Under the pieces are notes generated by a model, which saw nothing but the letters and a program-made list of their open reading frames with translations, did no database searches and was not told where the DNA came from. This document shows, in pieces, positions 18,063-27,549 of a stretch of DNA of 64,000 nt; positions within the stretch are counted from its first letter, which is position 1; every line of letters starts with the position of its first letter. The translations under genes were made by a program, and so were the position numbers. This stretch comes from Streptomyces griseomycini (lineage in GTDB: Bacteria; Actinomycetota; Actinomycetes; Streptomycetales; Streptomycetaceae): positions 398,069 through 462,068 of the forward strand of contig NZ_JACHJI010000005.1 in assembly GCF_014203535.1 (NCBI RefSeq), written 5' to 3'.

Positions 18063-18252
18063 TCCCGGACACGACAGGCGACAGGCGGCAGCAGGACTCC
18101 TCGCGGCAGAACGGAGAACCGGGACCTGCTTCCGGTCTCCGGCTCTCCTGCCGTACGCGTGGGTCGGGCCGGCGTGAGTCGGCGGTCGGCGAGGGCGGAG
18201 CCCGGCGCCGCGCGCCGTCGCACCGCCGTGGAGGAGCGGACGGAGTTCCGCG

Positions 18253-18990
18253 TCAGCCCCGGCCGAGGACGCAGAACTCGTTGCCCGCCGGGTCGGTCAT
18301 GACGACCCAGGAGACGTCACCCTGACCCACGTCGGTCCGTGTCGCGCCGAGGCCTTCGAGCCGGGCGACCTCCCTCGCCTGGTCCTCGACGGGGTCGGAC
18401 ATCACGTCGAGGTGGACACGGCTCCGCACGATCTCGTCGTCGGGCGTGCGGCGGAACTCCAGGTACGGACCGACGCCCTTGGCGGAGCGCAGCAGAGCGC
18501 GGTCGTCGGTCAGTTCGTGGACGGTCCAGTCGATCGCCTCGCCCCAGAACCGGACCATGGCCCGTGGGTCGGCGCAGGCGACGACCACGGCGGCTATCGG
18601 CCCGGTGTCCCGGTAGAGCTCCCGGGGTTCCAGAACGCTGAACACGTTGCCCTCCGGGTCGGCCATCACCGTCCACGGCGCATCGCTCCGGCCCACAGCG
18701 GCGGGCGTCGCCCCGAGCTCCTTCAGACGTGCGACCACCTCCGCCTGATGGGCGTCGGATGTGGTGGCGAGCTCGATGTGCACGCGGCACTTCACCGTCT
18801 CCGGGTCCGGCACGCGGACGAGATCGATGCAGACGGCGGACGGATCCGGCCAGTCGAAGCCCACGGGCTCCAGGTTGGTGACGCCGGGTCCTTCGCTGGA
18901 GACACCCCAGCCGAGCGCCTCCGCCCAGAACCGGCCGAGCGCCGAGTCGTCCCGGGCCTTGAAGTTCACCTGAACAAGTTGCAGCGTCAT
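18253..18990 (-). CDS. two-domain VOC (glyoxalase-fold) protein
   Basis: Protein of 245 residues starting MTLQLVQVNFKARDDSALGR. It contains two tandem VOC domains, each with FWxEAxxW near the start and DPxGNxFxVL at the end (MADPEGNVFSVLEPRELY; MTDPAGNEFCVLGRG). VOC proteins include glyoxalases, dioxygenases and resistance proteins. The metal-ligand pattern here is incomplete, so a binding or unknown role is possible. AAGGT lies upstream of the ATG. It appears monocistronic. Confidence 0.88.
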   Translation of the reverse strand: MTLQLVQVNFKARDDSALGRFWAEALGWGVSSEGPGVTNLEPVGFDWPDPSAVCIDLVRVPDPETVKCRVHIELATTSDAHQAEVVARLKELGATPAAVGRSDAPWTVMADPEGNVFSVLEPRELYRDTGPIAAVVVACADPRAMVRFWGEAIDWTVHELTDDRALLRSAKGVGPYLEFRRTPDDEIVRSRVHLDVMSDPVEDQAREVARLEGLGATRTDVGQGDVSWVVMTDPAGNEFCVLGRG

Positions 18991-19506
18991 GCCGCAGTAC
19001 CTTAGGTGATCCCCCTCGGGCAGGCGTGCGAATCCGGGCATGCCGGTGGTCAGGGGGTGCGGACGGCGTCGTGCTGCCGCACGGTCCTGCGCCGGAGGCC
19101 GGCGCGAGCGTCGATCCGGCAGTGTCCGGGCCGGTCGGGCCAGCGGTCCGGGGCCTTCAGCACGGTGGTGGGCGGGACCTGGCCAGGACGCGCACGCTCC
19201 ACCGGGCTCCCTCGAGGAGATGGGCGCGGTGCGGGCGGGGGTCGGAGGCGGCGATCCGGGTCGGCCTGGCCGCCCGGCAAGGTCGCCGGCCTTGCGCCGG
19301 ATTCGGTTCCACGGGACACGTCGCTCGGCGTCCGGGGCCCTGCGGGCGACCGCCGCCTCCACCGTCCCGGCTCTGCCGCCGGGCCCGTCCGGCGCGGATG
19401 GTCGGTGAGGCGCACCGCCCAGTGGGCCGTCTGCCGGTCGGGCCGGCCACCCGTGGTGGTGCGGACCCGGTCGTAGATCCCCTCAGAAGGGGCGGGTCCG
19501 GACGGC
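18991..19506. other. no supportable gene
   Basis: About 500 bases of GC-rich frames with no recognisable segment. It is probably decayed sequence next to the IS5 relic that begins near 19507. Confidence 0.4.
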
Positions 19507-19871
19507 GTGCCGCAGTGCTGGAACAGGTCCGGGTTCCGCGGCCCGTCGGCGGACATCCGCGTACTCGCCCCGATCGCCTTGGCGGCGACAGGGCCTGTTC
19601 GTCGCGCCGCAACCGACGCCGTCTGCGGCGCCGGGTCGAGCACACGATCCCGGAGCCCGAGGACCGGCGGGCCGACCGCCAGAGGCGTGGCAGCAAGGGC
19701 GGCCGTCCGACCGGGTTCGGCGGAGAGACCCACCGACGCCGCGACGAAGTGGGGCGGACGGTCAACAGGCCGAAGGTCTTCCGGGCGGTGGCGACCCGTC
19801 ACGACAAGCGGGCCTACGTCTTTCACGGGACGGTCGCCGTCGCCTCGATCCGGCTATGGCTGCGCACGTGA
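19507..19871 (+). pseudogene. IS5-family transposase C-terminal relic
   Basis: In one frame: AVLEQVRVPRPVGGHPRTRP, then CSSRRNRRRLRRRVEHTIPE, then RRADRQRRGSKGGRPTGF and FRAVATRHDKRAYVFHGTVA ending RLWLRT and a stop. This is the C-terminal DDE part and typical tail of IS5-family transposases of streptomycetes. The N-terminal half is missing and several conserved positions are changed. Confidence 0.8.
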
Positions 19872-19884
19872 GCCTCGCTCGCCG

Positions 19885-20367
19885 CTACTCCAGCATGCGT
19901 TCCGCGTCGTCCGGAACCCAGGGAAAGGGGACGTCAGGCCACCGTGCGGATGCCCACGCGTCGAGATCGACAGCGAGAACAGCGTCCATGAAGGCCTGCG
20001 GCGGTCGGTAGCCGTGAGCGGTGATGTAGTGCGTGATCAGGAACGGAGCGGCATAAGCGATGCCGGGCCCGCCCGGAATCCGTACCTCCCCGTTTCCTTC
20101 CGGAGCCTCGTCCGCAGGACACAGGTCACACGCGTGCACCCCGAGGCGGACGTTCATCCACTGGACCTCCTGAACGGCCTTCAGCTTCTCCACGAACGCC
20201 GTGGGGACCGGTCCTGTCGAGTACGGCCTACCGGCTGCCAGCCACCCGATGTTCAGGCGGGTGTACGCCGGGCGGTACCAGAGCGCGTGGACGCCCGACT
20301 CCCTGTCCGTGAACGCGTCCTCGTCCTGGTAGTCGTACTCGCTGAGATCCTCGTGGAACACGCGCAC
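19885..20367 (-). CDS. DUF7919-like hypothetical protein
   Basis: Protein of 160 residues with a GTG start (RVFHEDLSEYDYQDEDAFTD). Conserved-looking runs include HALWYRPAYTRLNIGWLAAG, LGVHACDLCPADEAPEGNGE, IPGGPGIAYAAPFLITHYIT and HGYRPPQAFMDAVL. The CDLC motif may bind a metal. I associate the layout with a DUF7919-type family common in Streptomyces; function unknown. A second small minus-strand gene lies 36 bases upstream of it (20404-20826), so they may be co-transcribed. Confidence 0.72.
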   Translation of the reverse strand: MRVFHEDLSEYDYQDEDAFTDRESGVHALWYRPAYTRLNIGWLAAGRPYSTGPVPTAFVEKLKAVQEVQWMNVRLGVHACDLCPADEAPEGNGEVRIPGGPGIAYAAPFLITHYITAHGYRPPQAFMDAVLAVDLDAWASARWPDVPFPWVPDDAERMLE

Positions 20368-20403
20368 ATCATCGCCGCACTGCTTCGTCGACGCCCAGGT
20401 GAT

Positions 20404-20826
20404 TCAGGACCCGTCGGACACGGCCCGGGCGCGGAGCCCGGTGGCGAGACGGACGAAGCCGGCGACGCGCGGGTTGAACGTCAGCTCACACTGCTCGCTG
20501 AGCGCCGAACGCACGCCCGCCGCCACATCGGCGTCCGGTTCACCGAACACCTCGAATCGCTCCACCCGGCAGTGCTCCATCACCTCTCGGATGTACGGGT
20601 CCGCCAGCTTCCAGTGGACGCGGACCGCGTCGGAGTCCTGGTAGAGCTGGAAGCTGTGGGCGAGCATCCGCTCCTCGTCCACGAAGGTCTCCACCATCAG
20701 CTGCGGCCCGTGCTGCTCCGCGAACCTCACCGCCCTGGTGATCACGTCGCGGAAGCCGTCCAGGTGACCGTCGATGATGCGCATCGTGTTCCGGAAGAGG
20801 AGAACCGTCGAGTCGTGAGTGGTCAT
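20404..20826 (-). CDS. conserved hypothetical protein, ABM-like size
   Basis: Protein of 140 residues starting MTTHDSTVLLFRNTMRIIDG. Helix-strand pattern: FRDVITRAVRFAEQHGPQLM, VETFVDEERMLAHSFQLYQD, VHWKLADPYIREVMEHC. The small alpha/beta size and FQLYQDSDAVRVHWKLAD resemble dimeric ferredoxin-like (antibiotic biosynthesis monooxygenase-type) folds. That is an inference. It lies upstream of and on the same strand as the DUF7919-like gene. Function unknown. Confidence 0.65.
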   Translation of the reverse strand: MTTHDSTVLLFRNTMRIIDGHLDGFRDVITRAVRFAEQHGPQLMVETFVDEERMLAHSFQLYQDSDAVRVHWKLADPYIREVMEHCRVERFEVFGEPDADVAAGVRSALSEQCELTFNPRVAGFVRLATGLRARAVSDGS

Positions 20827-20975
20827 GACCCGACCCTCGCCCCTCAACCATGGTTGAGGTCAAGCACGGATTTCCCCGGTGTCCTCCTCGCCGCCCACCG
20901 CATCCTGCGGGCCACCGCGGTCGAGGTGCTGCGTGAGGTCTCCCAGCACACCAACATCAGACTGCACTGTGCACC

Positions 20976-21236
20976 ATGGACTCCACCGCGATGGTCGACC
21001 CGGGAGGTCTCGCGGGCCCGTCCACGGTCTTCCTCTCCGGCGACGACGCGGAGGCCAAACGGACCACCGGACGCCTGCTCACCGACCTCGGCCGGCCCCC
21101 GTCCGCGCAGCTCGACATCGGCGGTATCACCACCGCGCGCGGGCAGGAGCACTTCGCCCTGCTCTTCATGGGCATCGCCGGCGGCCTGGGTTCCCACACC
21201 TTCAACATCAACGTGGTCCCGCGAGCCGCCACCTGA
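20976..21236 (+). pseudogene. NADPH-dependent F420 reductase-like C-terminal relic
   Basis: An 86-residue piece: MVDPGGLAGPSTVFLSGDDA, then LLTDLGRPPSAQLDIGGITT and ARGQEHFALLFMGIAGGLGS ending FNINVVPRAAT. This is the C-terminal third of NAD(P)-binding, F420-reductase-type oxidoreductases. The Rossmann N-terminus is absent and no ribosome site precedes it. A 13-bp hairpin (21252-21286) follows. Confidence 0.7.
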
Positions 21237-21251
21237 GGCCCGGCGGCCCCT

Positions 21252-21286
21252 TCACGCCGCCCGCAGCGCGTTCGCGGGCGGCGTGA
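21252..21286. terminator. hairpin after oxidoreductase relic
   Basis: TCACGCCGCCCGC (21252-21264) pairs with GCGGGCGGCGTGA (21274-21286), loop of 9. It is the surviving terminator of the truncated gene. Confidence 0.7.
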
Positions 21287-21446
21287 GGGGGGAAGCACCG
21301 CGCCGGCAGCTCGGTGGTCAGGAAGGACGTCAGCACCGCCGGGAGCAGCCAGACGGGCGTTGTCACGTTGACCGGCCGGGTGGGACGCTCTTCGGGTTGA
21401 TCATGGTGGAGGAGATCGTCCGCGGGGAACGCGGTGCCGTCTGACA

Positions 21447-22050
21447 GAGGTCACCGGTACCGGTCGAGGTGATCTCCCACTGCGTGTGGCCGTCCTTCCG
21501 GTTCCCGCCCGGCTTCCGCGAGGCCGAGGAGCTGATGCCCCAGCGTGGTGCGGCCGTCCCGCGTGAGACGGTGCGGCGATGGTGTGGGAAGCCCGGGCAG
21601 GCCCACGCGAACGGACCGCACCGCCGTCGGCCCCGGCTCGGTGACGGACGGTGTCCGGACGAGGTCTCCACCAAGGTCAGCGGCGAGCGGAAGGACCTGT
21701 GGCGAGCCGTCGCCCAGGACGGCGACGTCCTGGGCATCCTCGTGCAGAGCCGGCGGGACGAGGATGCCGTCCGGCGCTTCCTCCGCCGTCCGCTCACGAG
21801 AACGCGTTCACCGCCGAGGACCGTCGTCACCGACAGGCTCCGCTCCTGCAGCGCCGTCCGCCGTGAGGCCATGCCCTCCGCCAGCACCGCTCGCACACGG
21901 CTCCGGACAACCGGGCCGAGAACAGCCACCGGGCCACGCGGCAGCGTGAACGCGTGACGAAGGGTTCCCGCCCCGTCGGTGGGGCCCAGCGGTTCCTGTG
22001 CGCGTCCAGCGGCACCTCCCCTCACCTTCCGGACCCGCCACCGGCCGGCC
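21447..22050 (+). pseudogene. IS6-family transposase, frameshifted
   Basis: Starting with PVEVISHCVW across a frameshift, one frame gives FRFPPGFREAEELMPQRGAA, VPRETVRRWCGKPGQAHANG, DLWRAVAQDGDVLGILVQSR and RTVVTDRLRSCSAVRREAMP. After a further shift near 21880 the rest (AQRFLCASSGTSPH) lies in another frame. The order and motifs are those of IS6-family transposases. Not functional. Confidence 0.8.
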
Positions 22051-22179
22051 CACCACAGCCTGGACACCCGCCCGGACCGCGCGCCCACCGGTCCCTGACA
22101 CGCCGACAGGCAGTCACGCAACCCGACAGCGCCCGCCGGGGCGCCCGGTGGGCGTCACCGGTGCCGGGCGGTGCCCTCC

Positions 22180-22443
22180 CTACGTCGATGTCGTGGTCCC
22201 GTCGCCCTCCCCGGTGTCCGGTTCGGCGCGCTTGTCGGCGCCCGTCTCCAGGTAGCCGGGGTCGTCGCCCGCGACCCGGCCCACGAAGACGTCGTCGGGC
22301 GTCGTCCCCGTCGTGCTGTGCAGGTCCGCCGCCTCGGGGTCCGGCTTACCGCCCGTGTCCTCCGACCGACCCGAACGGGCCTCTGCGGAGGGCTCGGTCG
22401 TGCGACCTCCCAGGCGTTCGCGGACCCGTGACCACACGGACAT
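22180..22443 (-). CDS. small hydrophilic hypothetical protein
   Basis: Protein of 87 residues with GGGAGG well placed before the ATG. It is acidic and Gly/Asp/Thr-rich, starts MSVWSRVRERLGGRTTEPSA, and has the run LHSTTGTTPDDVFVGRVAGD followed by DPGYLETGAD. No membrane segment or signal peptide. Similar short proteins with a TGTTPxxxFVGRVAGDD segment occur in Streptomyces. Function unknown; probably monocistronic. Confidence 0.7.
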   Translation of the reverse strand: MSVWSRVRERLGGRTTEPSAEARSGRSEDTGGKPDPEAADLHSTTGTTPDDVFVGRVAGDDPGYLETGADKRAEPDTGEGDGTTTST

Positions 22444-22729
22444 GATGCCTCCCGATCAGGAGATGCGTGCCGGTGCCGACGGCCTGCTCGCGGTGCCCTC
22501 GGCACTCAGCGCCGCACCGGGTCGGTTCAACGTCGTTCGCGGCGCATCGCGACGGCCGCGCCGGGCGGGCGCCGCGGGACGACGGGCCGCCCCGTCGGCT
22601 GCCGACAGGGTCCGGTGGCGGGTACCCCGGCGCGGCGCGGCACACCGCCTGTGATGTTTCCACCTGCTGCTCGGACCGGTCGCGGCCAGATCACGGCCCG
22701 GTCGCGGCCAGGTCCGGTCGCCGGGCACC

Positions 22730-24394
22730 TCAGGCGCCGGTCAGCAGATCGCCCTCCTGTACCGCCGCCAGGGACAGCGTCTTGTAGCCGACCTGCTCGA
22801 ACAGCACGACGAGGCGGTCCTCCTCCGTGCGCATCACCGTGCCCGCACCCCACTCCGCGTGACGCACCCGGTCGTTCGGCTCATAGGGTCCGCCGTGCCC
22901 GGGCGGGGGAGCGGCGTCCCGGTGCCCGGCCCCGGTGGCGGGGTGCTCGTCCTCGCGGTCGCACACGTCGCACCGCCCGCACGGTGTGTCCAGCTGCTCG
23001 CCGAAGTAACCCAGAAGGTACTGGCGGCGGCAGGTCGACGTCTCTGCGTAGCCGCGCATCATCTCGATGCGCGAGCGGTCGACGCGGCGCCGCCGCTCGA
23101 ACACCCGCGCCGCCCCTTCGACGGCCTCGTCCGCCGTGCGGCTGGGCAGAGCCCGGACCGCGCGGTGCCTGCCCTCGACGGTCACCGCTCCCGCCTCTTC
23201 CAGCAGGTTCAGCAGATCACTGGTCTTCCGGCGCGACAGGCCGCACAGCTGGGCCGTGCGGCTACGGCTCTGCGGGCCGTCCTGGCCGAGCAGCGTGGTC
23301 ATGATCCGGCGCAGCGCTTCGGCGTCCAGGGCCCGGGCCGTGAGGAACTTCTGCAGTCCCAGGTCCTCGGGGCGGTAGAACAGCACGGCGCGAGCCGGCT
23401 CCCCGTCCCGGCCGGCACGCCCGATCTCCTGGTAGTAGGAGTCCAGCGACTCCGGGACGGACGCGTGGGCGACGAACCGCACGTCCGCTTTGTCGATGCC
23501 CATCCCGAATGCGGAGGTGGCCACCACCACGGCGGGAGCGCCGGCCATGAAGCCGTCGTGGATCCGGCGGCGGTCAGCGGCCTTCATGCCCGCGTGGTAC
23601 GCCTCGGCGTCCACGCCGTCCTGCCGAAGCCGCCCCGCGTACGCCTCGGCGTCCTTGCGGGTGGCGGTGTAGAGGATGCCCGGTGCGCACGCTCGCGCCG
23701 TCCAGCGCGTGACGGCCTCGCGTTTGGCGGGGTCGTCGGTGAAGGTGCGCACCGCCAGATGGATGGTGGGCCGGTCGGTCCCGGTCGTCACGACGTGGGC
23801 CTCGCGCATGTGCAGGTGCTCGACGATGTCCGCCCTGACCGGGGCCGCGGCCGTCGCCGTCAGAGCGAGTACCGGCGGACGGCCCAGCCGTTCGGCGGCC
23901 TCGCCCAGGTTCAGGTAGTCGGGGCGGAAGTCGTGTCCCCAGGAGGAGACGCAGTGGGCCTCGTCGACGACGAACAGCGAGGGGCCCAGCTCCCGCAGCT
24001 GTTCCACGACACTGTCCTTGGCCAGCTGTTCGGGGGACAGGAACAGGTACTCGGCGTCACCGTCCCGGATCGCCCGCCAGCCCCTCTCGGTGGCCGACCG
24101 AGGCTGTGCGGAGTTCACGGCCACGGCGTCCGGTGCCGCGCTCTCCCGCAGGCCGGCGACCTGGTCGCGCTGCAGCGCGACCAGCGGCGACACCACGACG
24201 GCGGGGCCACCGAGCATGACGGTCGGCACCTGATAGATCGCCGACTTGCCGGAACCGGTGGGCATGACGACCAGCACGTCGCGGCCGTCGAGCAGTGCCT
24301 CCATCGCCTCCGTCTGCTCGGCGGCCAGGTCACTCCACCCGAACCGTTCCCGGGCGACGCGGCGCAGCTCGGCGACCCGGTCGTGCACGCCCAT
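22730..24394 (-). CDS. RecQ-family ATP-dependent DNA helicase
   Basis: Protein of 554 residues. Helicase motifs in order: Walker A MPTGSGKS (44-51), VVSPLVALQRDQV, VNSAQPRS, the DEAH box VVDEAHCVSSWGHDF, ALTATA, ILYTATRKDAE, VVVATSAFGMGIDKADVRFV and QEIGRAGRDG. A RecQ-type zinc-binding domain follows with four Cys (CRRQYLLGYFGE, then PCGRCDVC). There is no HRDC domain. The last 50 residues (YEPNDRVRHAEWGAGTVMRT) form a small DUF3553-like C-terminal domain seen in actinobacterial short RecQ proteins. ATG with GAAGGGGG upstream. It likely unwinds branched DNA in repair; its presence in an IS-rich arm may be incidental. Confidence 0.92.
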   Translation of the reverse strand: MGVHDRVAELRRVARERFGWSDLAAEQTEAMEALLDGRDVLVVMPTGSGKSAIYQVPTVMLGGPAVVVSPLVALQRDQVAGLRESAAPDAVAVNSAQPRSATERGWRAIRDGDAEYLFLSPEQLAKDSVVEQLRELGPSLFVVDEAHCVSSWGHDFRPDYLNLGEAAERLGRPPVLALTATAAAPVRADIVEHLHMREAHVVTTGTDRPTIHLAVRTFTDDPAKREAVTRWTARACAPGILYTATRKDAEAYAGRLRQDGVDAEAYHAGMKAADRRRIHDGFMAGAPAVVVATSAFGMGIDKADVRFVAHASVPESLDSYYQEIGRAGRDGEPARAVLFYRPEDLGLQKFLTARALDAEALRRIMTTLLGQDGPQSRSRTAQLCGLSRRKTSDLLNLLEEAGAVTVEGRHRAVRALPSRTADEAVEGAARVFERRRRVDRSRIEMMRGYAETSTCRRQYLLGYFGEQLDTPCGRCDVCDREDEHPATGAGHRDAAPPPGHGGPYEPNDRVRHAEWGAGTVMRTEEDRLVVLFEQVGYKTLSLAAVQEGDLLTGA

Positions 24395-24884
24395 CGCGAC
24401 ACCCCCTTCACGGCCCGGCACCCCTGGGACCCGGCCCGGGTACCCCCGTGATCGGCCGCGATGCGGCAGGGCGCGCGGCAGTCGTGCGAGGCCGGGATCC
24501 CGGCTGCTCGTCTTCCGTACCACCCGCGTCGTTCGGCCCCGCGTGGTCGCGGCCGCCCGTCACGGGGAGAACCTGGACGAAGCCCAGGTGCCCGCTGCCG
24601 GGTCCGTCGACGGCGGCGGTGAAGTCGTCGACGTCGCAGGTTCACCGACCTGCGCCCCGGTACCGGTCAACCACTGCCTGGGAACGACCCCACCGCCGAG
24701 TGCCGGAGCCGGCTGCCGCCCGGGGCCGATCGGGCCCCGTCGTCGGGGACCCGACACCCGGCCCGGGGCCCGGCGGTCACGACCGCCAGGGCGAGTCCGG
24801 AGCGCGCGTCACCTGATCGAGGTCGTGGACGGCCCTGGCCAGCAGGTCGAGCATGGCGAGTTCGGCCACGGGCCGGGTCCTGCG
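24395..24884. other. no supportable gene
   Basis: About 490 bases between the RecQ-type gene and the AraC-type gene. I see frames on both strands with no recognisable family and no clear ribosome site. Confidence 0.4.
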
Positions 24885-25628
24885 TCAGACGGTGGGACGG
24901 GTGCCGGGGGTGTGACCGAAGGTGCGGCGGAAGACCTCGATGAAGGTGCTGGCGGAGGACCAGCCGCACTGGTGGGCGACGGTGGTGACGGGGGTGTCGT
25001 CGGCGAGGAGGACCAGGGCGTGGTGGAGCCTGATCTGGGTGCGCCACCGGGGGTAGGTGAGGCCGAGGTCGTCGCGGAGGCGGCGGGAGAGGGTGCGGGC
25101 GCTGGCGCCGATCTGGCGTCCGAGGACGTCGAGGGGGCGGTTGTCGGCCGGGTCGGCGCGCAGGATGCCGTGGAGTTCCCGGAGCAGGGGGTCGGTGGGG
25201 GTCGGCAGGTGCAGGGGCTGTTCGGGGGAGGTGGTGAGCTGGTCGAGCATGACGGCGCGCAGGCGCAGGTGGGGTGGGCTGTCGTTGTCGGGGTCGCGGG
25301 TGTAGGCGACGATGAGTTCGCGCAGGAGGGGGCTGACGGCGAGGACGGCGGGTTCGTCGAGGCCGAGGGGGTTCTCGGTGGCGGGCAGGCCGACGAGGTG
25401 GAGGTCCAGTTCGCCGTGGGCCTGGTGCTGGTGGACGGTGCCGGCGGGGATCCAGATCGCGCGGGTGGCGGGGGCGACCCAGGAGCCGGCGTCGGTGGTC
25501 ACCGCGATGGTGCCCTTGCTGGCGTAGGCGATCTGGTGGCCGTCGTGGCGGTGCGCGTCGATCTCGCCGCCGGACGCGAGGCGCTGGGTCCGGGTCGGCG
25601 CGACGGGAGTGTGGCGGATTTCCTGCAT
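24885..25628 (-). CDS. AraC-family transcriptional regulator
   Basis: Protein of 247 residues with an N-terminal cupin-type sensor (EIDAHRHDGHQIAYASKGTI, IWIPAGTVHQHQAHGELDLH) and a C-terminal double helix-turn-helix (LDVLGRQIGASARTLSRRLR, LVLLADDTPVTTVAHQCGWS, SASTFIEVFRRTFGHTPG). That layout is typical of ligand-responsive AraC regulators. Strong use of C/G-rich codons such as CCC/ACC. It is divergent from the MFS transporter gene, with a 46-base gap, so the transporter is the likely target. The ATG at 25628 is preferred over the adjacent GTG. Confidence 0.92.
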   Translation of the reverse strand: MQEIRHTPVAPTRTQRLASGGEIDAHRHDGHQIAYASKGTIAVTTDAGSWVAPATRAIWIPAGTVHQHQAHGELDLHLVGLPATENPLGLDEPAVLAVSPLLRELIVAYTRDPDNDSPPHLRLRAVMLDQLTTSPEQPLHLPTPTDPLLRELHGILRADPADNRPLDVLGRQIGASARTLSRRLRDDLGLTYPRWRTQIRLHHALVLLADDTPVTTVAHQCGWSSASTFIEVFRRTFGHTPGTRPTV

Positions 25629-25674
25629 CACCTGTCAATCTATCGAAAGCGCGACACCGGGCAGCTCTCCCAGC

Positions 25675-26889
25675 ATGGGAGGGGTGCGAAGGAATCCATC
25701 GATCTTCCTGCTGGCCGTGGGGCACGCCTGCGTCGACATCTACCAGGGCGCCGTCGCGGCGCTGATCCCGTTCTTCGTGGCCGAACGGGACTACACCTAC
25801 GCGGTCGCCTCCGGCGTCGTGCTGGCCGCATCCCTGCTGTCGTCGGTGGCCCAGCCGGTGTTCGGCGCGCTCACCGACCGGTGGGCGATGCCGTGGCTGC
25901 TGCCGGTCAGCACCCTGCTGGGCGGTGCGGGCATCGCGCTGAGCGGCCTGAGCGGCTCCTACGGGCTCACCCTGTTCTTCGTCGCCGTCTCCGGGATCGG
26001 GGTGGCCGCCTACCACCCGGAGTCCGCCCGCGTGGCCCGGCTGGCCAGCGAAGGCAGCCACAGCGCGATGGGCTGGTTCTCCCTCGGCGGCAACGTCGGC
26101 TTCGCGCTCGCCCCGCTCGTGGTGTCGGCCGCGATCGGACACGGCTCCCTGCACTGGACACCCGTACTCGTCCTCCCGGCGCTCGCCGGCGCCGCCCTGT
26201 GCGTGCCCGTCCTGCGGCTGCTCGCCCGGCCCCAGGCCGGTCCGTCCGGAACGGAGGCCCCGCGGGACGCCGATGACGTGGCCTCGTTCGTGAAACTGTC
26301 CCTGGCGGTCGTCTTCCGCTCCATTGTCTTCACCGGCCTGAGCACCTTCGTCTCGCTCTACGCCCAGCAGCGCACGCAGGGCAGCACCGCCGCGGGGACC
26401 GTCGCCCTGTTCCTGCTGTTCCTGGGCGGCGCCGTCGGCTCGGTGCTCGGCGGGTCCCTGGCCAACCGCTACGACCGCGTCCGCGTCTCCCGCTGGTCCT
26501 ACCTGCTCTCGGTCGCCGCCGTCACCGGAGTGATCTACACACCCGGCCCGGCCATGTTCCTCTTCGTGGCCCTCACCTCCGTCGGCCTGTACGTCCCCTT
26601 CTCCCTCCAGGTCACCCTCGGCCAGGACTACCTGCCCTCCCGCATCGGCACCGCCAGCGGCGTCACCCTCGGCCTCACCGTCAGCATCGGCGGCCTCGTC
26701 AGCCCCCTGCTGGGACACCTGGCCGACTCCACCACCCTGAGGACAGCCCTCACCCCCCTGATCGCCATGCCCGTCCTGAGCTGGCTCCTCTTCCGCGCCC
26801 TGCCCGAACCCACCGCCCCCACGTCCCGGGCCGCCGCACCCGCGCCCGCATCCGCACGGCAGGACGCGCAGATCCGCACGGACCAGTGA
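25675..26889 (+). CDS. MFS transporter, Fsr-like
   Basis: Protein of 404 residues with twelve membrane segments. MFS marks: an N-terminal GHACVDIYQGAVAALIPFFV segment, the motif A-like GALTDRW, FSLGGNVGFALAPLVV, and in the second half GGSLANRYDR and LPSRIGTASGVTLGLTVSIG. The N-terminal HACVDxYQG and internal repeats match the fosmidomycin-resistance (Fsr) group. It probably exports a small toxic compound. The divergent AraC regulator suggests inducible expression. The substrate cannot be named. Confidence 0.9.
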   Translation: MGGVRRNPSIFLLAVGHACVDIYQGAVAALIPFFVAERDYTYAVASGVVLAASLLSSVAQPVFGALTDRWAMPWLLPVSTLLGGAGIALSGLSGSYGLTLFFVAVSGIGVAAYHPESARVARLASEGSHSAMGWFSLGGNVGFALAPLVVSAAIGHGSLHWTPVLVLPALAGAALCVPVLRLLARPQAGPSGTEAPRDADDVASFVKLSLAVVFRSIVFTGLSTFVSLYAQQRTQGSTAAGTVALFLLFLGGAVGSVLGGSLANRYDRVRVSRWSYLLSVAAVTGVIYTPGPAMFLFVALTSVGLYVPFSLQVTLGQDYLPSRIGTASGVTLGLTVSIGGLVSPLLGHLADSTTLRTALTPLIAMPVLSWLLFRALPEPTAPTSRAAAPAPASARQDAQIRTDQ

Positions 26890-27076
26890 GCACGCGTATG
26901 GTCCGCCGGGCGGACGAGGACGTGTCCGAGCACGGATCCTGCCGTCCGCCGGGGCGGGCCGACGGATACGGCGTGGGCGCCGGGACGGAAGGCGCCGGCA
27001 CCCGGGTGCTGTCCTCCCGGCGCCGAGCCCCACCAAGGGGTGAGGCGGGAAGGTCCCGCCGGACGGAGGTACCGCT

Positions 27077-27290
27077 GTGATCGTCCGGCTCCTGGGCGGC
27101 CCGCTCGCCGGGATCGAGCCGGAGACCACCGACGCGTGGATCGGCCCCAGTGGCCCACGGCCGGTGACGTCGACCGGGGCCCGTCCGTCCCCGTGCACCA
27201 CGGCCCGGCGACCGGCATTGTCCTGGCGGAGGATCGGATCACCCTCCCGCGCCGCCGGCAGCCGCCCGCCGGCAGTCACCGGAACGCCGG
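27077..27290 (+). pseudogene. possible short gene, frameshifted
   Basis: GTG at 27077 with GGAGG 10 bases upstream opens MIVRLLGGPLAGIEPETTDA, the style of start seen in small Streptomyces proteins. The sensible continuation (VPVHHGPATGIVLAEDRITL) is in a different frame, implying a frameshift near 27160. A very strong terminator follows at 27300-27340. Low certainty. Confidence 0.35.
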
Positions 27291-27299
27291 GCCGCCGCG

Positions 27300-27340
27300 C
27301 ACGGGACCCCGGGCCCCGCAGCGGGGCCCGGGGTCCCGTG
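27300..27340. terminator. very strong hairpin terminator
   Basis: A perfect 19-bp stem (27300-27318 with 27322-27340) and a 3-base loop cag. It lies after the broken short gene at 27077-27290. Confidence 0.8.
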
Positions 27341-27549
27341 GAGACGGGACAGCGGTCAGACGGTGCCGGTGCCCCAGGAGCCGTGGCGAGCCCGGGAACC
27401 GGTACGGACGGTGGCCGGCGGGCCGCAACACCCGTGCCGACGGAGGCGTCCTCCGGCCAACGGGGACGCCGGCACCGTGGTCACCGGCTGCGGGCGGACG
27501 GAGGTGACGTCGATGCGCAGCCCTTCCGCCGCCGCCCCTCCACCACCGC

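Noticed and set aside
20850..20975. A transposase piece (GVLLAAHRILRATAVEVLREV) upstream of the oxidoreductase relic
   Set aside because: The segment is protein-like but too short and I could not tie it to any family.
22859..24451. A 530-codon plus-strand frame opposite the RecQ-type helicase
   Set aside because: It is the antisense of a gene with all helicase motifs intact, so it is a shadow.
24667..27279. An 870-codon minus-strand frame through the AraC and MFS genes
   Set aside because: It is low complexity (Gly/Asp/Gln or Pro/Arg-rich) and antisense to two well-formed genes.
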